DNA of 64,000 bases from Bdellovibrio sp. 22V (GTDB lineage: Bacteria > Bdellovibrionota > Bdellovibrionia > Bdellovibrionales > Bdellovibrionaceae): the NCBI RefSeq assembly GCF_030169785.1, contig NZ_CP125854.1, positions 2,294,001 through 2,358,000 on the forward strand. The letters run 5' to 3'. Below the pieces are notes generated by a model. It was not told where the DNA came from. It searched no databases and saw nothing but the letters and a program-made list of their open reading frames with translations. Positions within the stretch are counted from its first letter, which is position 1. The number at the start of each line of letters is the position of its first letter. The translations under genes were made by a program, and so were the position numbers. Shown here one piece after another: positions 9,259-17,919 of this stretch.

Positions 9259-9294
9259 GCGCCGTGGGCGCTACGACATCTCGGCATGTGCCGA
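9259..9294 (-). repeat. Two GC-rich hairpins between nrdB and the next gene
   Basis: GCGCC-GTG-GGCGC (9259-9271) and TCGGCA-TG-TGCCGA (9281-9294) are perfect short inverted repeats directly after the nrdB stop. There is no clear T-tract, so they resemble intercistronic mRNA hairpins more than a classical terminator. They echo the hairpins between nrdA and nrdB. Confidence 0.6.
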
Positions 9295-10293
9295 TTAGAA
9301 AGCCTCGTCGAAAGCCACAGAGCCGCTGATGCCAGTTTGGTAAGCGGAAACGCGTCTTTCAAAGAAGTTTGCAAGTTCTTGCATATCTTGAAGCTCCATG
9401 AACGCGAATGGATTTTTCACGTTGTAACGAGGAGCAATGCTCAAGCTCTCAAGACGTTGATCTGCGCAGTACTCAAGGTATTGGCGCATGTCTTTTGGAG
9501 ACAAACCAGCTACACCTAATTGTAATACGTCGTTCGCAAATTCCATCTCACACTCGATAGCGTCTTCAAGCATTTGTGTAACCATGTCTTCCATTTGTGA
9601 GTTGAAAAGATCTGGTTCTTCTTTACGAGCTGTTTTGATGACTTCCAAAGCGAAAGCCATGTGCATAGATTCGTCACGGAAAACCCAGTTTGTGCCGGAT
9701 GCAAGACCTGACAACAAACCTTTAGAGCGCAAGAAGTAAACGTAAGCAAACGCTGCATAGAAGAACAAACCTTCAACGCAAGTTGCGAAGCAGATCAAGT
9801 TCATCAAGAAACGGCGACGGTCTTCTTTTGTCTGAAGAGTATCGATTTCATTGATGGAATCCATCCACTTAAAGCAGAAGTCGGCTTTTTTCTTGATAGA
9901 AGGGATGTTTTCAATCGCAGCAAACGCTTCCGCTCTCTCGTCTGGATTTGGAATATAAGTATCCAAAAGAGTGAGGTAGAATTGCACGTGCAAAGCTTCT
10001 TCGTAAAGCTGACGAGACAAGTACATACGGCCTTCTGGCGTATTTACGTGTTTGTACAAGTTCAATACAAGATTGTTACCAACGATAGAGTCACCTGTTG
10101 CAAAGAAAGCCACCAAGCGAGAGATCAAGTGTCTTTCTGCCGGAGTCATCTTGGAGTGAAGGTCCACAAGGTCTGTAGAGAAATCAACTTCATCCACAGT
10201 CCAAGTGTTCTTAATCCCGTTTTTGTACATTTCGTAGAAAACAGGGTATTTCATTGGGCGCAAAGTTAAGTTAAAGCCAGGATCTAAAATCAT
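9295..10293 (-). CDS. nrdB: Ribonucleoside-diphosphate reductase, beta subunit (class I)
   Basis: 332 residues, normal length for NrdB. It forms the di-iron tyrosyl-radical subunit that activates NrdA for conversion of ribonucleotides to deoxyribonucleotides. The metal ligands are visible: D68, E99, H102, E174, E208 and H211. Y106, seven residues after E99, is at the radical-tyrosine position, which separates it from tyrosine-less class Ic enzymes. The C-terminus ends in an acidic/hydrophobic tail (VAFDEAF) as expected for docking to NrdA. It lies downstream of nrdA on the same strand, with a 145-bp spacer that contains tandem hairpins. Confidence 0.96.
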   Translation of the reverse strand: MILDPGFNLTLRPMKYPVFYEMYKNGIKNTWTVDEVDFSTDLVDLHSKMTPAERHLISRLVAFFATGDSIVGNNLVLNLYKHVNTPEGRMYLSRQLYEEALHVQFYLTLLDTYIPNPDERAEAFAAIENIPSIKKKADFCFKWMDSINEIDTLQTKEDRRRFLMNLICFATCVEGLFFYAAFAYVYFLRSKGLLSGLASGTNWVFRDESMHMAFALEVIKTARKEEPDLFNSQMEDMVTQMLEDAIECEMEFANDVLQLGVAGLSPKDMRQYLEYCADQRLESLSIAPRYNVKNPFAFMELQDMQELANFFERRVSAYQTGISGSVAFDEAF

Positions 10294-10326
10294 AAAAACG
10301 TTCTCCGAATTATTACGCTCCTAGGG

Positions 10327-10439
10327 GAGCTGGTTCAGCTTCGGCGACCGAAGTCGCCTCAGCACTCCGCGGGCAAGCCGCCGAGCTGGTTCAGTTTCGG
10401 CGTCCACAGGACGCCGCCACTCTCCGCGGACGAGCCGCC
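10327..10439 (-). repeat. Tandem pair of about 56-bp hairpin repeats between nrdA and nrdB
   Basis: Two adjacent copies (10327-10382 and 10383-10439) share the blocks GAGCTGGTTCAG-TTCGGCG, CTCCGCGG and GAGCCGCC or AAGCCGCC. Read in the transcribed (minus) direction, each carries a perfect hairpin: GGCGAC-TTCG-GTCGCC in one and GGCGTCC-TGT-GGACGCC in the other. The stems differ in sequence on both sides yet stay paired. The second copy runs into the nrdA stop codon. It is probably an RNA element affecting processing, stability or the NrdA:NrdB ratio (inference). Confidence 0.8.
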
Positions 10440-12865
10440 TACTGACAAGCCTCGCAAGCTTCTGGATTTTCCAAAGAGCACGCGATGACTTCAGCGTCTG
10501 TGTAAGTCTTTTTAGGAGCGGCTTCTTGCGCTTCAACCGCAGGAGCTGCATCCATTGAATTTCCAGCTGCGTTCATAGCAAGACCAGAAGAGTTCGAAGA
10601 CTTCACAGTTGTCTTAGCGATCTTCGTCGCAGGACGAGAGCGCAAGTAATAAGTCGTTTTCACGCCTTTCTTCCATGCATACATGTACATAGAAGAAACT
10701 TTACCGATCGTCGGGCTTTCCATGAACAAGTTCAAAGATTGAGCTTGGTCGATGTATGCGCCACGGTCTGCAGCCATGTCGATCAATGACTTCATCGGGA
10801 TTTCCCAAACAGTGCGGTACAATTCTTTCAATTGCTGAGGAATTGCAGCCACGTCTTGGATAGAGCCGTCTTGCATTTTGATTTCGTTACGAAGGTCTTC
10901 ATTCCAAAGGCCGATCGCTTTCAATTCAGACACCAAGTATTTGTTGATCTGCATGAACTCACCAGAAAGTGTTTCACGTTTGAACAAGTTGGATACTTGT
11001 GGCTCGATCGCCTCGTAGCAACCTACGATAGAAGCGATTGTTGCTGTTGGAGCAATAGCGATCATCAAAGAGTTTCTCAAGCCGTGCTTTTTGATACGTT
11101 CTTTCAATTTCTCAAAACGCTCTGGTTGAGAAGGTGTTACACCCCAAAGATCGTACTGCAACAAACCTTTCGCCGCTTTTGTTTGTTCGTAAGCGCCGTG
11201 AGGTCCGAATTTCTCAGCCAATTCACAAGAAGTGAGAAGGGCATTGTAGTAAATCTCTTCTTGGATCTTCGCAGAAAGGTCACGAGCCGCTGCAGAGTCA
11301 AACGGAAGCTTCAATTGGAAGAAAGCATCCTGAAGACCCATTACACCCAAACCTACGGGACGCCATTTGTGGTTGGAGTCCTGAGCCGTTTGGATAGGGT
11401 AGAAGTTGATATCAACAACGCGGTCCAAGTATTTCACAGCTGTGCGAACGGATTTCGCCAACTTTTCAAAGTTGAATTGACCGTTTTCAACGTGGCGGCC
11501 CAAGTTCACAGAACCAAGGTTGCACACCGCTGTTTCTTTATTTGAAGTCACTTCCAAGATCTCTGTGCAAAGGTTCGACAAGTGAATCACGTTGCCAGCT
11601 TCGCCCGTTTGGTTGGCCTTCATGTTGGCAGCATCTTTGAAAGTCATCCAGCCGTTACCAGTCTGCGCAAGAGTTTTCATCATGCGAGAGTAAAGGTCGC
11701 GAGCTTTGATTTGCTTAACATAAAGTTTTTTAGATTCAGCATCTTCGTAAGCCGCTTCGAACTCAGGTCCGTAAGTGTCTACGAAATGAGGAACCACGCG
11801 CGGGTCGAACAAAGACCACATCGCATCCGCTTCAACGCGTTTCATGAACAAGTCTGGAACCCAGTTCGCCAAGTTCAAGTTGTGTGTACGTTTCGCTTCG
11901 TCACCTGTGTTGTCGCGAAGTTCTAGGAACTCCTCGATGTCGGCGTGCCATGTTTCAAGGTACACACAAGCCGCGCCTTTACGTTTTCCACCTTGGTTTA
12001 CAGCTGCAACGGAAGAATCCATTGTTTTCAACCAAGGAATGATACCGTTCGAGTGACCGTTTGTTCCTTTGATCAAAGAACCACGGGAGCGAACGCGAGA
12101 GTAAGCAACGCCGATACCGCCAGCGAATTTAGAAAGCAAAGCGATGTCTGTGTATTTATTGTAGATCGCTTGCAAATCGTCATCTGGAGAATCGAGGAGG
12201 TAGCAAGATGACATTTGCGGACGAGTTGTTCCAGAGTTGAACAACGTCGGAGTTGAAGCCATGTAATCGTGAGAAGAAATCAAACGATAGAATTCGATCG
12301 CTTCTTCAACAGATTGAGCAAGACCACAAGCCACACGCATGAAGAAGTATTGAGGGGTCTCAAACACCTGACGTGAAGTAGGGTTCTTCAAAAGGTAACG
12401 ATCGTAAACAGTTCTCAAACCGAAGTATTCAAAACGGTCTGTGCGGTACGGTTCGATCGCTGCGCAAAGAGCTGCTTTGTTAGCTTCAACGAATTTGTAA
12501 GTCGTTTCAGACAACAGACCTACAGAGTGACCGAAAGCCACAGAGTCTGCGAAAGATTGGATTTTCTGAGAACGAACTTCTTCGTCAATGTATGTAGAAA
12601 GAAGGCGAGCCGCCAAACGAGAATACTCAGGCTCTTCACCGATAAGCAAAGACGCTGTCTGAATACAAAGATTATCAAGTTCGTTTGTTGTCGCGCCATC
12701 ATAAAGACCGCTGATTGCTTTTGTCGCAACACGAAGTGGATCGACTTGAGTTAAGCCTTGGCAATTTCTTGTCACACGTTCAACGATCTTCGTGACGTCG
12801 ACAGGCTCCAAAGTGCCATCTCTTTTTTTAACTCTCATGATGTGAGCTGTTGTTTCCAACATGAT
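10439..12865 (-). CDS. nrdA: Ribonucleoside-diphosphate reductase, alpha subunit (class I)
   Basis: 808 residues from the ATG at 12865, preferred because AGAGGGG precedes it; an in-frame ATG at 12889 lacks this. An N-terminal ATP-cone (from M-R-V-K-K-R-D-G to about residue 95) implies allosteric dATP control. Catalytic features of the family are visible: a redox cysteine in S-S-C-Y-L-L-D, a radical cysteine with Glu in N-L-C-T-E-I, a second redox cysteine in A-V-C-N-L-G-S, and the radical-transfer Tyr pair in T-T-Y-Y-L-R-S-R. The C-terminal pair E-A-C-E-A-C-Q is the usual shuttle dithiol. It forms a complex with NrdB encoded downstream. Confidence 0.96.
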   Translation of the reverse strand: MMLETTAHIMRVKKRDGTLEPVDVTKIVERVTRNCQGLTQVDPLRVATKAISGLYDGATTNELDNLCIQTASLLIGEEPEYSRLAARLLSTYIDEEVRSQKIQSFADSVAFGHSVGLLSETTYKFVEANKAALCAAIEPYRTDRFEYFGLRTVYDRYLLKNPTSRQVFETPQYFFMRVACGLAQSVEEAIEFYRLISSHDYMASTPTLFNSGTTRPQMSSCYLLDSPDDDLQAIYNKYTDIALLSKFAGGIGVAYSRVRSRGSLIKGTNGHSNGIIPWLKTMDSSVAAVNQGGKRKGAACVYLETWHADIEEFLELRDNTGDEAKRTHNLNLANWVPDLFMKRVEADAMWSLFDPRVVPHFVDTYGPEFEAAYEDAESKKLYVKQIKARDLYSRMMKTLAQTGNGWMTFKDAANMKANQTGEAGNVIHLSNLCTEILEVTSNKETAVCNLGSVNLGRHVENGQFNFEKLAKSVRTAVKYLDRVVDINFYPIQTAQDSNHKWRPVGLGVMGLQDAFFQLKLPFDSAAARDLSAKIQEEIYYNALLTSCELAEKFGPHGAYEQTKAAKGLLQYDLWGVTPSQPERFEKLKERIKKHGLRNSLMIAIAPTATIASIVGCYEAIEPQVSNLFKRETLSGEFMQINKYLVSELKAIGLWNEDLRNEIKMQDGSIQDVAAIPQQLKELYRTVWEIPMKSLIDMAADRGAYIDQAQSLNLFMESPTIGKVSSMYMYAWKKGVKTTYYLRSRPATKIAKTTVKSSNSSGLAMNAAGNSMDAAPAVEAQEAAPKKTYTDAEVIACSLENPEACEACQ

Positions 12866-13360
12866 GTATCCCCTCTGCCCCGATTCCATTTGGGCAAAAA
12901 AATCCCCGCCCGAACTTTTGCCCCTCGCAAAAAATCAGGTCGTGGTTCAATATATAAATGTCAGGTATTGTTTGAGACTGAGTTGCTAATCCTTAGCTGT
13001 TGGTCCTGGTGAACCTCCCCAAAGTTGCCGTCAGGTTTTTCTTTCGGCCACCCCTATATCTAGGGGTCTCTTACAGGTGCCTTGTCCATAAGGCGGGTAT
13101 CGATCTCAATTCCAACTGTGTAATTCTTTCGCCAAAGTTGCAAGAATATTTTTTGCGATAACGCCAACTTTTTTGTGACGTTGCTCATCATTTAAGCAGA
13201 TAGGGTGATCAGCTTGACATAAATATGCTGCAAACAAATTTAGCAAGAGTTGATGATTTTGCCTCGTAAAACCAAAGTCCAGCCGCAGAAGTCTGTTTTT
13301 GGCTGTTTTGAAGGACTGTTTTCCTGTACTGATCTTACAGAATCTTAAATTGTGCAGAAA
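12866..13360 (-). promoter_or_regulatory. Long nrdA upstream region with hairpins, no gene seen
   Basis: About 500 bp without a convincing ORF. Two structures stand out. GGGCAAAA (12892-12899) and TTTTGCCC (12916-12923) form a perfect 8-bp stem just upstream of the nrdA ribosome-binding site. ACCCCTA-TATC-TAGGGGT (13050-13067) forms a 7-bp stem with a tetraloop. The rest has no clear sigma-70 promoter or clear NrdR box, although an AT-rich TTCAATATATAAATG stretch near 12948 could be part of one. I compared it by eye with common riboswitch motifs and found no match. Confidence 0.45.
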
Positions 13361-14368
13361 CTAGGCATGAGTTGGCGGAACAGGAACGGACTTTTCTTGC
13401 AGTCTTTTTTGGCCCGCGATGTCTTCTTCGCTGTGGGCAGTGAATTTTTGCGATTGAAACGACTTTTGCGAGCGCAAATAGTCGATAATAAACTGGTGCG
13501 TGCCCATTTTATCCTTCGTCCACTCGGGCGCTACAAGCTCATCCCAACGAGAAGAGTAAGCCGCCAAGCGATGCATCGCAAATCTCGGCGAGAGATGCTG
13601 TAAAAACAGCTCCACGCGACGAGCGTAGGTCTCACGATCAATCGGCATGAATTCTCCGCGATGATACATCTCCTCAAGAGGAGTCTGTTTTAACACGTGC
13701 AGATTATGCAGCTTCACGTTCGTGATCGGCAGAGTATTTACGATCTCGGCTGTTTTTATAATATGCTCGTCCGTCTCGCCGGGGTTGCCGAAGATTAAGT
13801 GAATTCCTAGATCCACTTTAGTTGCGGCCGCGATCTTGTGAACTGCTTCGATAGAAGCCTCCGCCGTGTGGCCTCGGCGCATGAACTCCAACTGGTCGTT
13901 AAAGAAACTTTGCACACCCAGCTCGACGGCTACAAAAGATTTCTCATGATATTCTTGCCACAGATCCAAAACCGCTTTGGAAAGACAGTCAGGACGCGTG
14001 CCGAGAGTAAAACCTTTCACCCAAGGATAAGAAAGAGCGACATCGAAATTGTGGCGAAGGGCCGAGACTTTTGTGAACGTGTTTGTGTAAGCCTGGAAGT
14101 AGATCAAAAAAGCCTTCGCCTTGTACTTCTCTCCAATCTGAGTTTGGTATTTCTCGATCTGCGTGCGAAGCTCCATGGAAAGGCTTTCTTTATTAGCGGC
14201 AGAACCCCAAACGTCACAAAAAACGCAGGTCTGCATGCCTTTAAGGCCGCGGCGGTTTGGGCAATCATCAACGACGGAGACAGGGACCTTATAGACCTTT
14301 TCTCCAAAGAGCTTATTGTAGTGCTCGCTGATAGTATGATAGGGAAGACCTAACCAACCTTTTTCCAT
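13361..14368 (-). CDS. Radical SAM protein of the YhcC (TIGR01212) type
   Basis: 335 residues from the ATG at 14368. The iron-sulfur cluster cysteines fit D-C-P-N-R-R-G followed by T-C-V-F-C-D, the spacing of the YhcC/YtqA family. The preceding FGEKVYKVPVS block also matches. The downstream pattern (A-Y-T-N-T-F, G-T-R-P-D-C, E-L-G-V-Q-S) is typical of the Elp3-like radical SAM core. The reaction is not established here. The frame is open further upstream with ATG codons at 14422 and 14512, but these run into the oppositely oriented gene that starts at 14403; neither has a good ribosome-binding site, so the start is uncertain. Confidence 0.85.
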   Translation of the reverse strand: MEKGWLGLPYHTISEHYNKLFGEKVYKVPVSVVDDCPNRRGLKGMQTCVFCDVWGSAANKESLSMELRTQIEKYQTQIGEKYKAKAFLIYFQAYTNTFTKVSALRHNFDVALSYPWVKGFTLGTRPDCLSKAVLDLWQEYHEKSFVAVELGVQSFFNDQLEFMRRGHTAEASIEAVHKIAAATKVDLGIHLIFGNPGETDEHIIKTAEIVNTLPITNVKLHNLHVLKQTPLEEMYHRGEFMPIDRETYARRVELFLQHLSPRFAMHRLAAYSSRWDELVAPEWTKDKMGTHQFIIDYLRSQKSFQSQKFTAHSEEDIAGQKRLQEKSVPVPPTHA

Positions 14369-14402
14369 AGAGACGTTTATAAGTTTCTTTTGCAGGAAGT
14401 CA

Positions 14403-15158
14403 ATGAAGTCTTGGCAGGACATCGGATTTGAAATTGAAATCACAGGAGACGGCAGCCCAAGTCTTCGTCTTTTGCAGTCCGTAGATCCACTTAAGGATCG
14501 CGGCGAATCCATGCATCACTCAGGCGGAGCCTGCGCAGAAACGCTATTAATCTATGGCGAACCGATTCGCCATGTTCTTGAAAAAGTACAGAAGCCTCAC
14601 TTTTTAGTGGTTGGTTTGGGCTTGGGCTACATCGAAATGGTGGTGGCTCGCGAAGCTCTCTTGCTGGGAAAATCCAGTGCGGATGTCGGGCGTATCTCCA
14701 GTTACGAAAGCGTTCCCGAGCTGCGTTTGTTTTTCTATCAATGGCTTTATGATCAAAAAACAGAAGTGCATCCCGAGGTGTGGGAAACCTATGAAGCGGT
14801 TTTCCATCATGTGTTCGTGGGAACCCATCTTAAAAAAGAAGACGTTCAGGTCTTTTTGCGGGCTCGCTTCGCTAAACTAGAAGACATTTATGGACCTCTC
14901 AGTGAAGATTCGCAAGTGGAGTCAAAATATCACTGCGTCCTTTATGATGCCTTTAGTTCAAAGACGTCGCCTTTTCTTTGGGAAGAGTCTTTTCTAACGT
15001 CATTTCTAAATCAGGCGGCGGAGAACACGTGTGTTGTTTCCACTTACGCATGTAAGGGGAGTCTTAAACGCGCACTGAAAAGTCAGGGGTTTGAGATTTT
15101 TGTCCGCGAAGGTTTTCAAGGAAAAAGGAACTCTACTTTGGCGACGAAAAATTTCTAA
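14403..15158 (+). CDS. MnmC-like SAM-dependent methyltransferase domain protein
   Basis: 251 residues. An AGGAAG sequence sits just before the ATG. The protein resembles the methyltransferase (DUF752) half of MnmC: S-G-G-A-C-A-E-T-L-L-I-Y near residue 43, a glycine-rich L-V-V-G-L-G-L-G-Y SAM-binding loop near residue 72, and Y-D-A-F-S-S-K at about residue 183, the D-x-F-S equivalent. The FAD oxidase half of MnmC is absent, so a role in tRNA wobble-uridine modification is plausible but not proven. The gene is divergent from the radical SAM gene, and their 5' ends are nearly superimposed. Confidence 0.75.
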   Translation: MKSWQDIGFEIEITGDGSPSLRLLQSVDPLKDRGESMHHSGGACAETLLIYGEPIRHVLEKVQKPHFLVVGLGLGYIEMVVAREALLLGKSSADVGRISSYESVPELRLFFYQWLYDQKTEVHPEVWETYEAVFHHVFVGTHLKKEDVQVFLRARFAKLEDIYGPLSEDSQVESKYHCVLYDAFSSKTSPFLWEESFLTSFLNQAAENTCVVSTYACKGSLKRALKSQGFEIFVREGFQGKRNSTLATKNF

Positions 15159-15225
15159 TAATTTGTAACCTAGTCTTTTCGTTAAATCGCTTGATAAAAA
15201 TTCTCAACAAATTTTAAATTAGTTC

Positions 15226-15927
15226 ATGCGAACGTTGTTGTACGTCTTCTTAATTTTGTTTGCGCCTCTTCTTGTTACCGCAAAGCCTGTTGTACTCGCG
15301 ACGTTTCCTATTCCGTTGATGGTGGAAAACCCGCACTCCGGGCTTTTTGTGAATCTGACCAAAGAAATCGCCAAAAGAAACAGCCGGGATATTGAAATCG
15401 TGATTTTTCCGACTGGAAAAACGCTGCTTGCTTTCAGCAGCGGGAAAATCGACGGTTTTTTCCCGGCCCTCGATGTCTATGTTCCTAAAGTCGCGGCAAA
15501 GAGCGCGCCCTTTTATAACAAGATAGATTATGTGTTTTATAAAAAGAGCCGCCCGTTGAAGTCTTTGAAAGACTTAGAAGGCAAAAAAGTCGGACTGACG
15601 TTCCGTTATCCTTACGTGAAAGAGCTGACCAGCAATAAGAAAATTAAATTCGAATTTGCCGCTGACGATGTCATCAATATGAAAAAGTTGGGGCAAGGTA
15701 CGATCGATGCTTTTGTCGTTGAAGAAAGATCCGGTCTAAAAGCCTTACAGATGAGCGGGCAAAAAGGCATTGAGTTCGATAAAAACGCGCCTTTGTCAGA
15801 GCAAACCGTTTATTATGCGTTTCAAAACTCGGAACAAGGCCGGCATCTTGCGGAAGTGTTCTCGAAATCAATTGAGTCCATGCGTAAAGACGGAAGTCTC
15901 GCTAAAATTCTTAACGAGACTCCTTAG
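15226..15927 (+). CDS. Small periplasmic amino-acid-type binding protein
   Basis: 233 residues with a signal peptide ending near V-T-A-K. The sequence follows the SBP_bac_3 pattern: an early strand V-V-L-A-T-F, F-V-N-L-T-K-E-I, the D-G-F-F-P region, and L-K-D-L-E-G-K-K-V-G about 115 residues in. It probably binds an amino acid or similar small ligand. No transporter genes adjoin it. No clear Shine-Dalgarno precedes the ATG; the AT-rich upstream sequence with TTGATA may be a promoter. It converges on the C45 gene, with only a few bases between stops. Confidence 0.7.
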   Translation: MRTLLYVFLILFAPLLVTAKPVVLATFPIPLMVENPHSGLFVNLTKEIAKRNSRDIEIVIFPTGKTLLAFSSGKIDGFFPALDVYVPKVAAKSAPFYNKIDYVFYKKSRPLKSLKDLEGKKVGLTFRYPYVKELTSNKKIKFEFAADDVINMKKLGQGTIDAFVVEERSGLKALQMSGQKGIEFDKNAPLSEQTVYYAFQNSEQGRHLAEVFSKSIESMRKDGSLAKILNETP

Positions 15928-15933
15928 AATAAT

Positions 15934-17919
15934 CTACTCCACAGTGCCTAAACGGATATCCGCATCCAAGACAATATCAAGTTGTTCTGTCTGCTGTAAG
16001 CTCCAGCGCAAATCATAAAGCTCGCGTTGCTGAGGATGCTTTTTGATCAAACCTGCGAGAAGAGTTTGCGCTTGCACGCGGGAAGCGTGTTGCACGTTCT
16101 TATTTGTTTTTGCTTGCGGCTTTAACGTTTCTGCGCGGAAATTCCACAAGGCCAGCTGAAACTGCTCGTAAGGATGCAGTGATGCATAAGCCGTCTCGGT
16201 GATCTCGCGGATTTTTTCTTGAGCTTCCGTAAGGTCTGCAAAAGCCGTCGCGCGATCGCCCTGCAAGATAGCGCGAGCTGCACGGTAAACTTTCATTCGC
16301 GCCCACATGAAGTGATAAGGGAATTCAAAGACGCCGTTCATGCGGGAGCCCTCTTGAGCTTGTTGCAAAAGTTTGAGCGTTTGGTCGAGACCTGCTAAAG
16401 ACTTCGAATCGGATTCATTGCTAAGGTAAGCCTGAACATAAAAACCCATGGAGTCATACCAAGAAGCTTTGTCACCGTCTTCAGCGGCTTTGGTTACCCC
16501 TAAAATCTGCACGGGATTGGATCTGTCTTGGGTCAGACGGAAGCCCACAAAGTGGGAACGGTTTGTGGGATATGTTTCACCGACGCTCATCCACCATTCC
16601 TGGCGGCCTGGCACCATCACGTGAGTGGCTGCCGTATAGACTTTTGTTGTTGTGCGACCAAAACTGCGAGGTCCCACCAACTCGTCATAGTGGCCAGATA
16701 GACGATTGATGACCCATTGAGCATCAATCGCGCCCCAGTTTTCCTGAACGGTACGGTTGACATGGGTCATGCGGGCTCTTGTTTCGAGCGTTTTATTTAG
16801 ACTGTATTCATACCCTTCCACACTTGTTGCCGCCGCCAGAAAGTGATTCGACTGTCCAAGGAAAGCGTGTTGCTGACGACGAGCCACAACAACGGTGTCG
16901 CCACTCATCTCGATGGACGCGGATTCATCGGTTTTGGAGTCGGAAATAAAGAACGTCCAAGCGCCGAAGCCTTTGCGGGTTTGAATCATGCCAATAGCTT
17001 CATTTAATGTGCGCGCGTTCTGCAAAACCGTATGAAGAAGATAAGGTGCGATATCGGATTCGCCTCTCTCATAGCGCAAACGAGTGCCTTCTGTTTGCAA
17101 TTCGTGCAGACTTACCGACAGACCATAATTGTTGATGCCGCTAATACCACCGGCATAGTGCAGACCTGCAGAGCCCAGTCCGACAGAGGTGATTCCGTTT
17201 TTCTGGCGATTGATGACGATCACTTGTTGACCCTCATAGAACCCCAAAAGACCGGTATCGAAGTTACGCCCGTGAACGAGTGCTCCGTCCGTGGAGCCTG
17301 TTGCTGAGGCACTAATCCCTGTGCAACCCATTTTTAAAGAACGTAAACCTTGCGCTAGTTTTTTAAAAGGCTTTAAGAGTGAATTGCCGACGAAATAAGG
17401 AGCGCAGGAAGAGAAAACTTTGAATTTGCCTTTCGTTGGACTTTCTTCGAGTTGTCTTTGCATGGCATCGACGAAGATAGAAAATTCCACCATATAGTTG
17501 GTCTCTTCAAAGGCGTTCCATTCAATGTGGCCGCCGGCATCGCGCAAACCTTTATGCAGGTTTTTTAGTCCCGCTTTAAATTCATTCGAGACACTGTGGC
17601 GGTAATTATCAATCACACAGTTTTTAATGAGCATGAATGTTTCTTTTTCTTTATTCGAGAGCTCGTTGAAGGCACGCTCGGTACGCACCTGCACGCCGCG
17701 TAGAATGCCGCGCTCGATTTCAGGGCGTAAGAAATAGCCGTGATAATAGGCCGTTTCTGCAAAGCCGCCTTGGAAATCCAAAACATGCACGTCTTTGCTA
17801 GTACCCGGTGCACGGCAAATAAAGTGTTTTTGTCCATGCAATTCATTTTGCAAAGTGCAATCGGCATAACTGATTGTCGGGCTCAGAAGGAAGCTCAGAA
17901 AATAAATAAGGTGTTTCAT
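15934..17919 (-). CDS. Secreted C45/AAT-type Ntn hydrolase or acyltransferase
   Basis: 661 residues with a signal peptide ending at S-Y-A-D. The family signature is G-C-T at residues 198-200, with C199 as predicted nucleophile exposed by autocleavage, followed by H-G-R-N-F-D at 216-221. This is the pattern of peptidase C45, the acyl-CoA:6-aminopenicillanate acyltransferase group, whose members cut or transfer acyl groups on amide bonds. The long region before C199 would be the propeptide, and a helical extension of about 150 residues follows the catalytic fold. It overlaps the LysE gene by 4 bp and is the third gene of the GH3 operon. A substrate among acyl-amino acids is inferred from context. 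Confidence 0.8.
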   Translation of the reverse strand: MKHLIYFLSFLLSPTISYADCTLQNELHGQKHFICRAPGTSKDVHVLDFQGGFAETAYYHGYFLRPEIERGILRGVQVRTERAFNELSNKEKETFMLIKNCVIDNYRHSVSNEFKAGLKNLHKGLRDAGGHIEWNAFEETNYMVEFSIFVDAMQRQLEESPTKGKFKVFSSCAPYFVGNSLLKPFKKLAQGLRSLKMGCTGISASATGSTDGALVHGRNFDTGLLGFYEGQQVIVINRQKNGITSVGLGSAGLHYAGGISGINNYGLSVSLHELQTEGTRLRYERGESDIAPYLLHTVLQNARTLNEAIGMIQTRKGFGAWTFFISDSKTDESASIEMSGDTVVVARRQQHAFLGQSNHFLAAATSVEGYEYSLNKTLETRARMTHVNRTVQENWGAIDAQWVINRLSGHYDELVGPRSFGRTTTKVYTAATHVMVPGRQEWWMSVGETYPTNRSHFVGFRLTQDRSNPVQILGVTKAAEDGDKASWYDSMGFYVQAYLSNESDSKSLAGLDQTLKLLQQAQEGSRMNGVFEFPYHFMWARMKVYRAARAILQGDRATAFADLTEAQEKIREITETAYASLHPYEQFQLALWNFRAETLKPQAKTNKNVQHASRVQAQTLLAGLIKKHPQQRELYDLRWSLQQTEQLDIVLDADIRLGTVE

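Noticed and set aside
10832-11545. 237-residue plus-strand ORF inside nrdA
   Set aside because: Antisense of conserved NrdA sequence; no domain recognisable.
12940-13080. Known riboswitch upstream of nrdA (cobalamin, c-di-GMP, TPP or similar)
   Set aside because: I compared conserved blocks from memory and none fits; only simple hairpins are supported.
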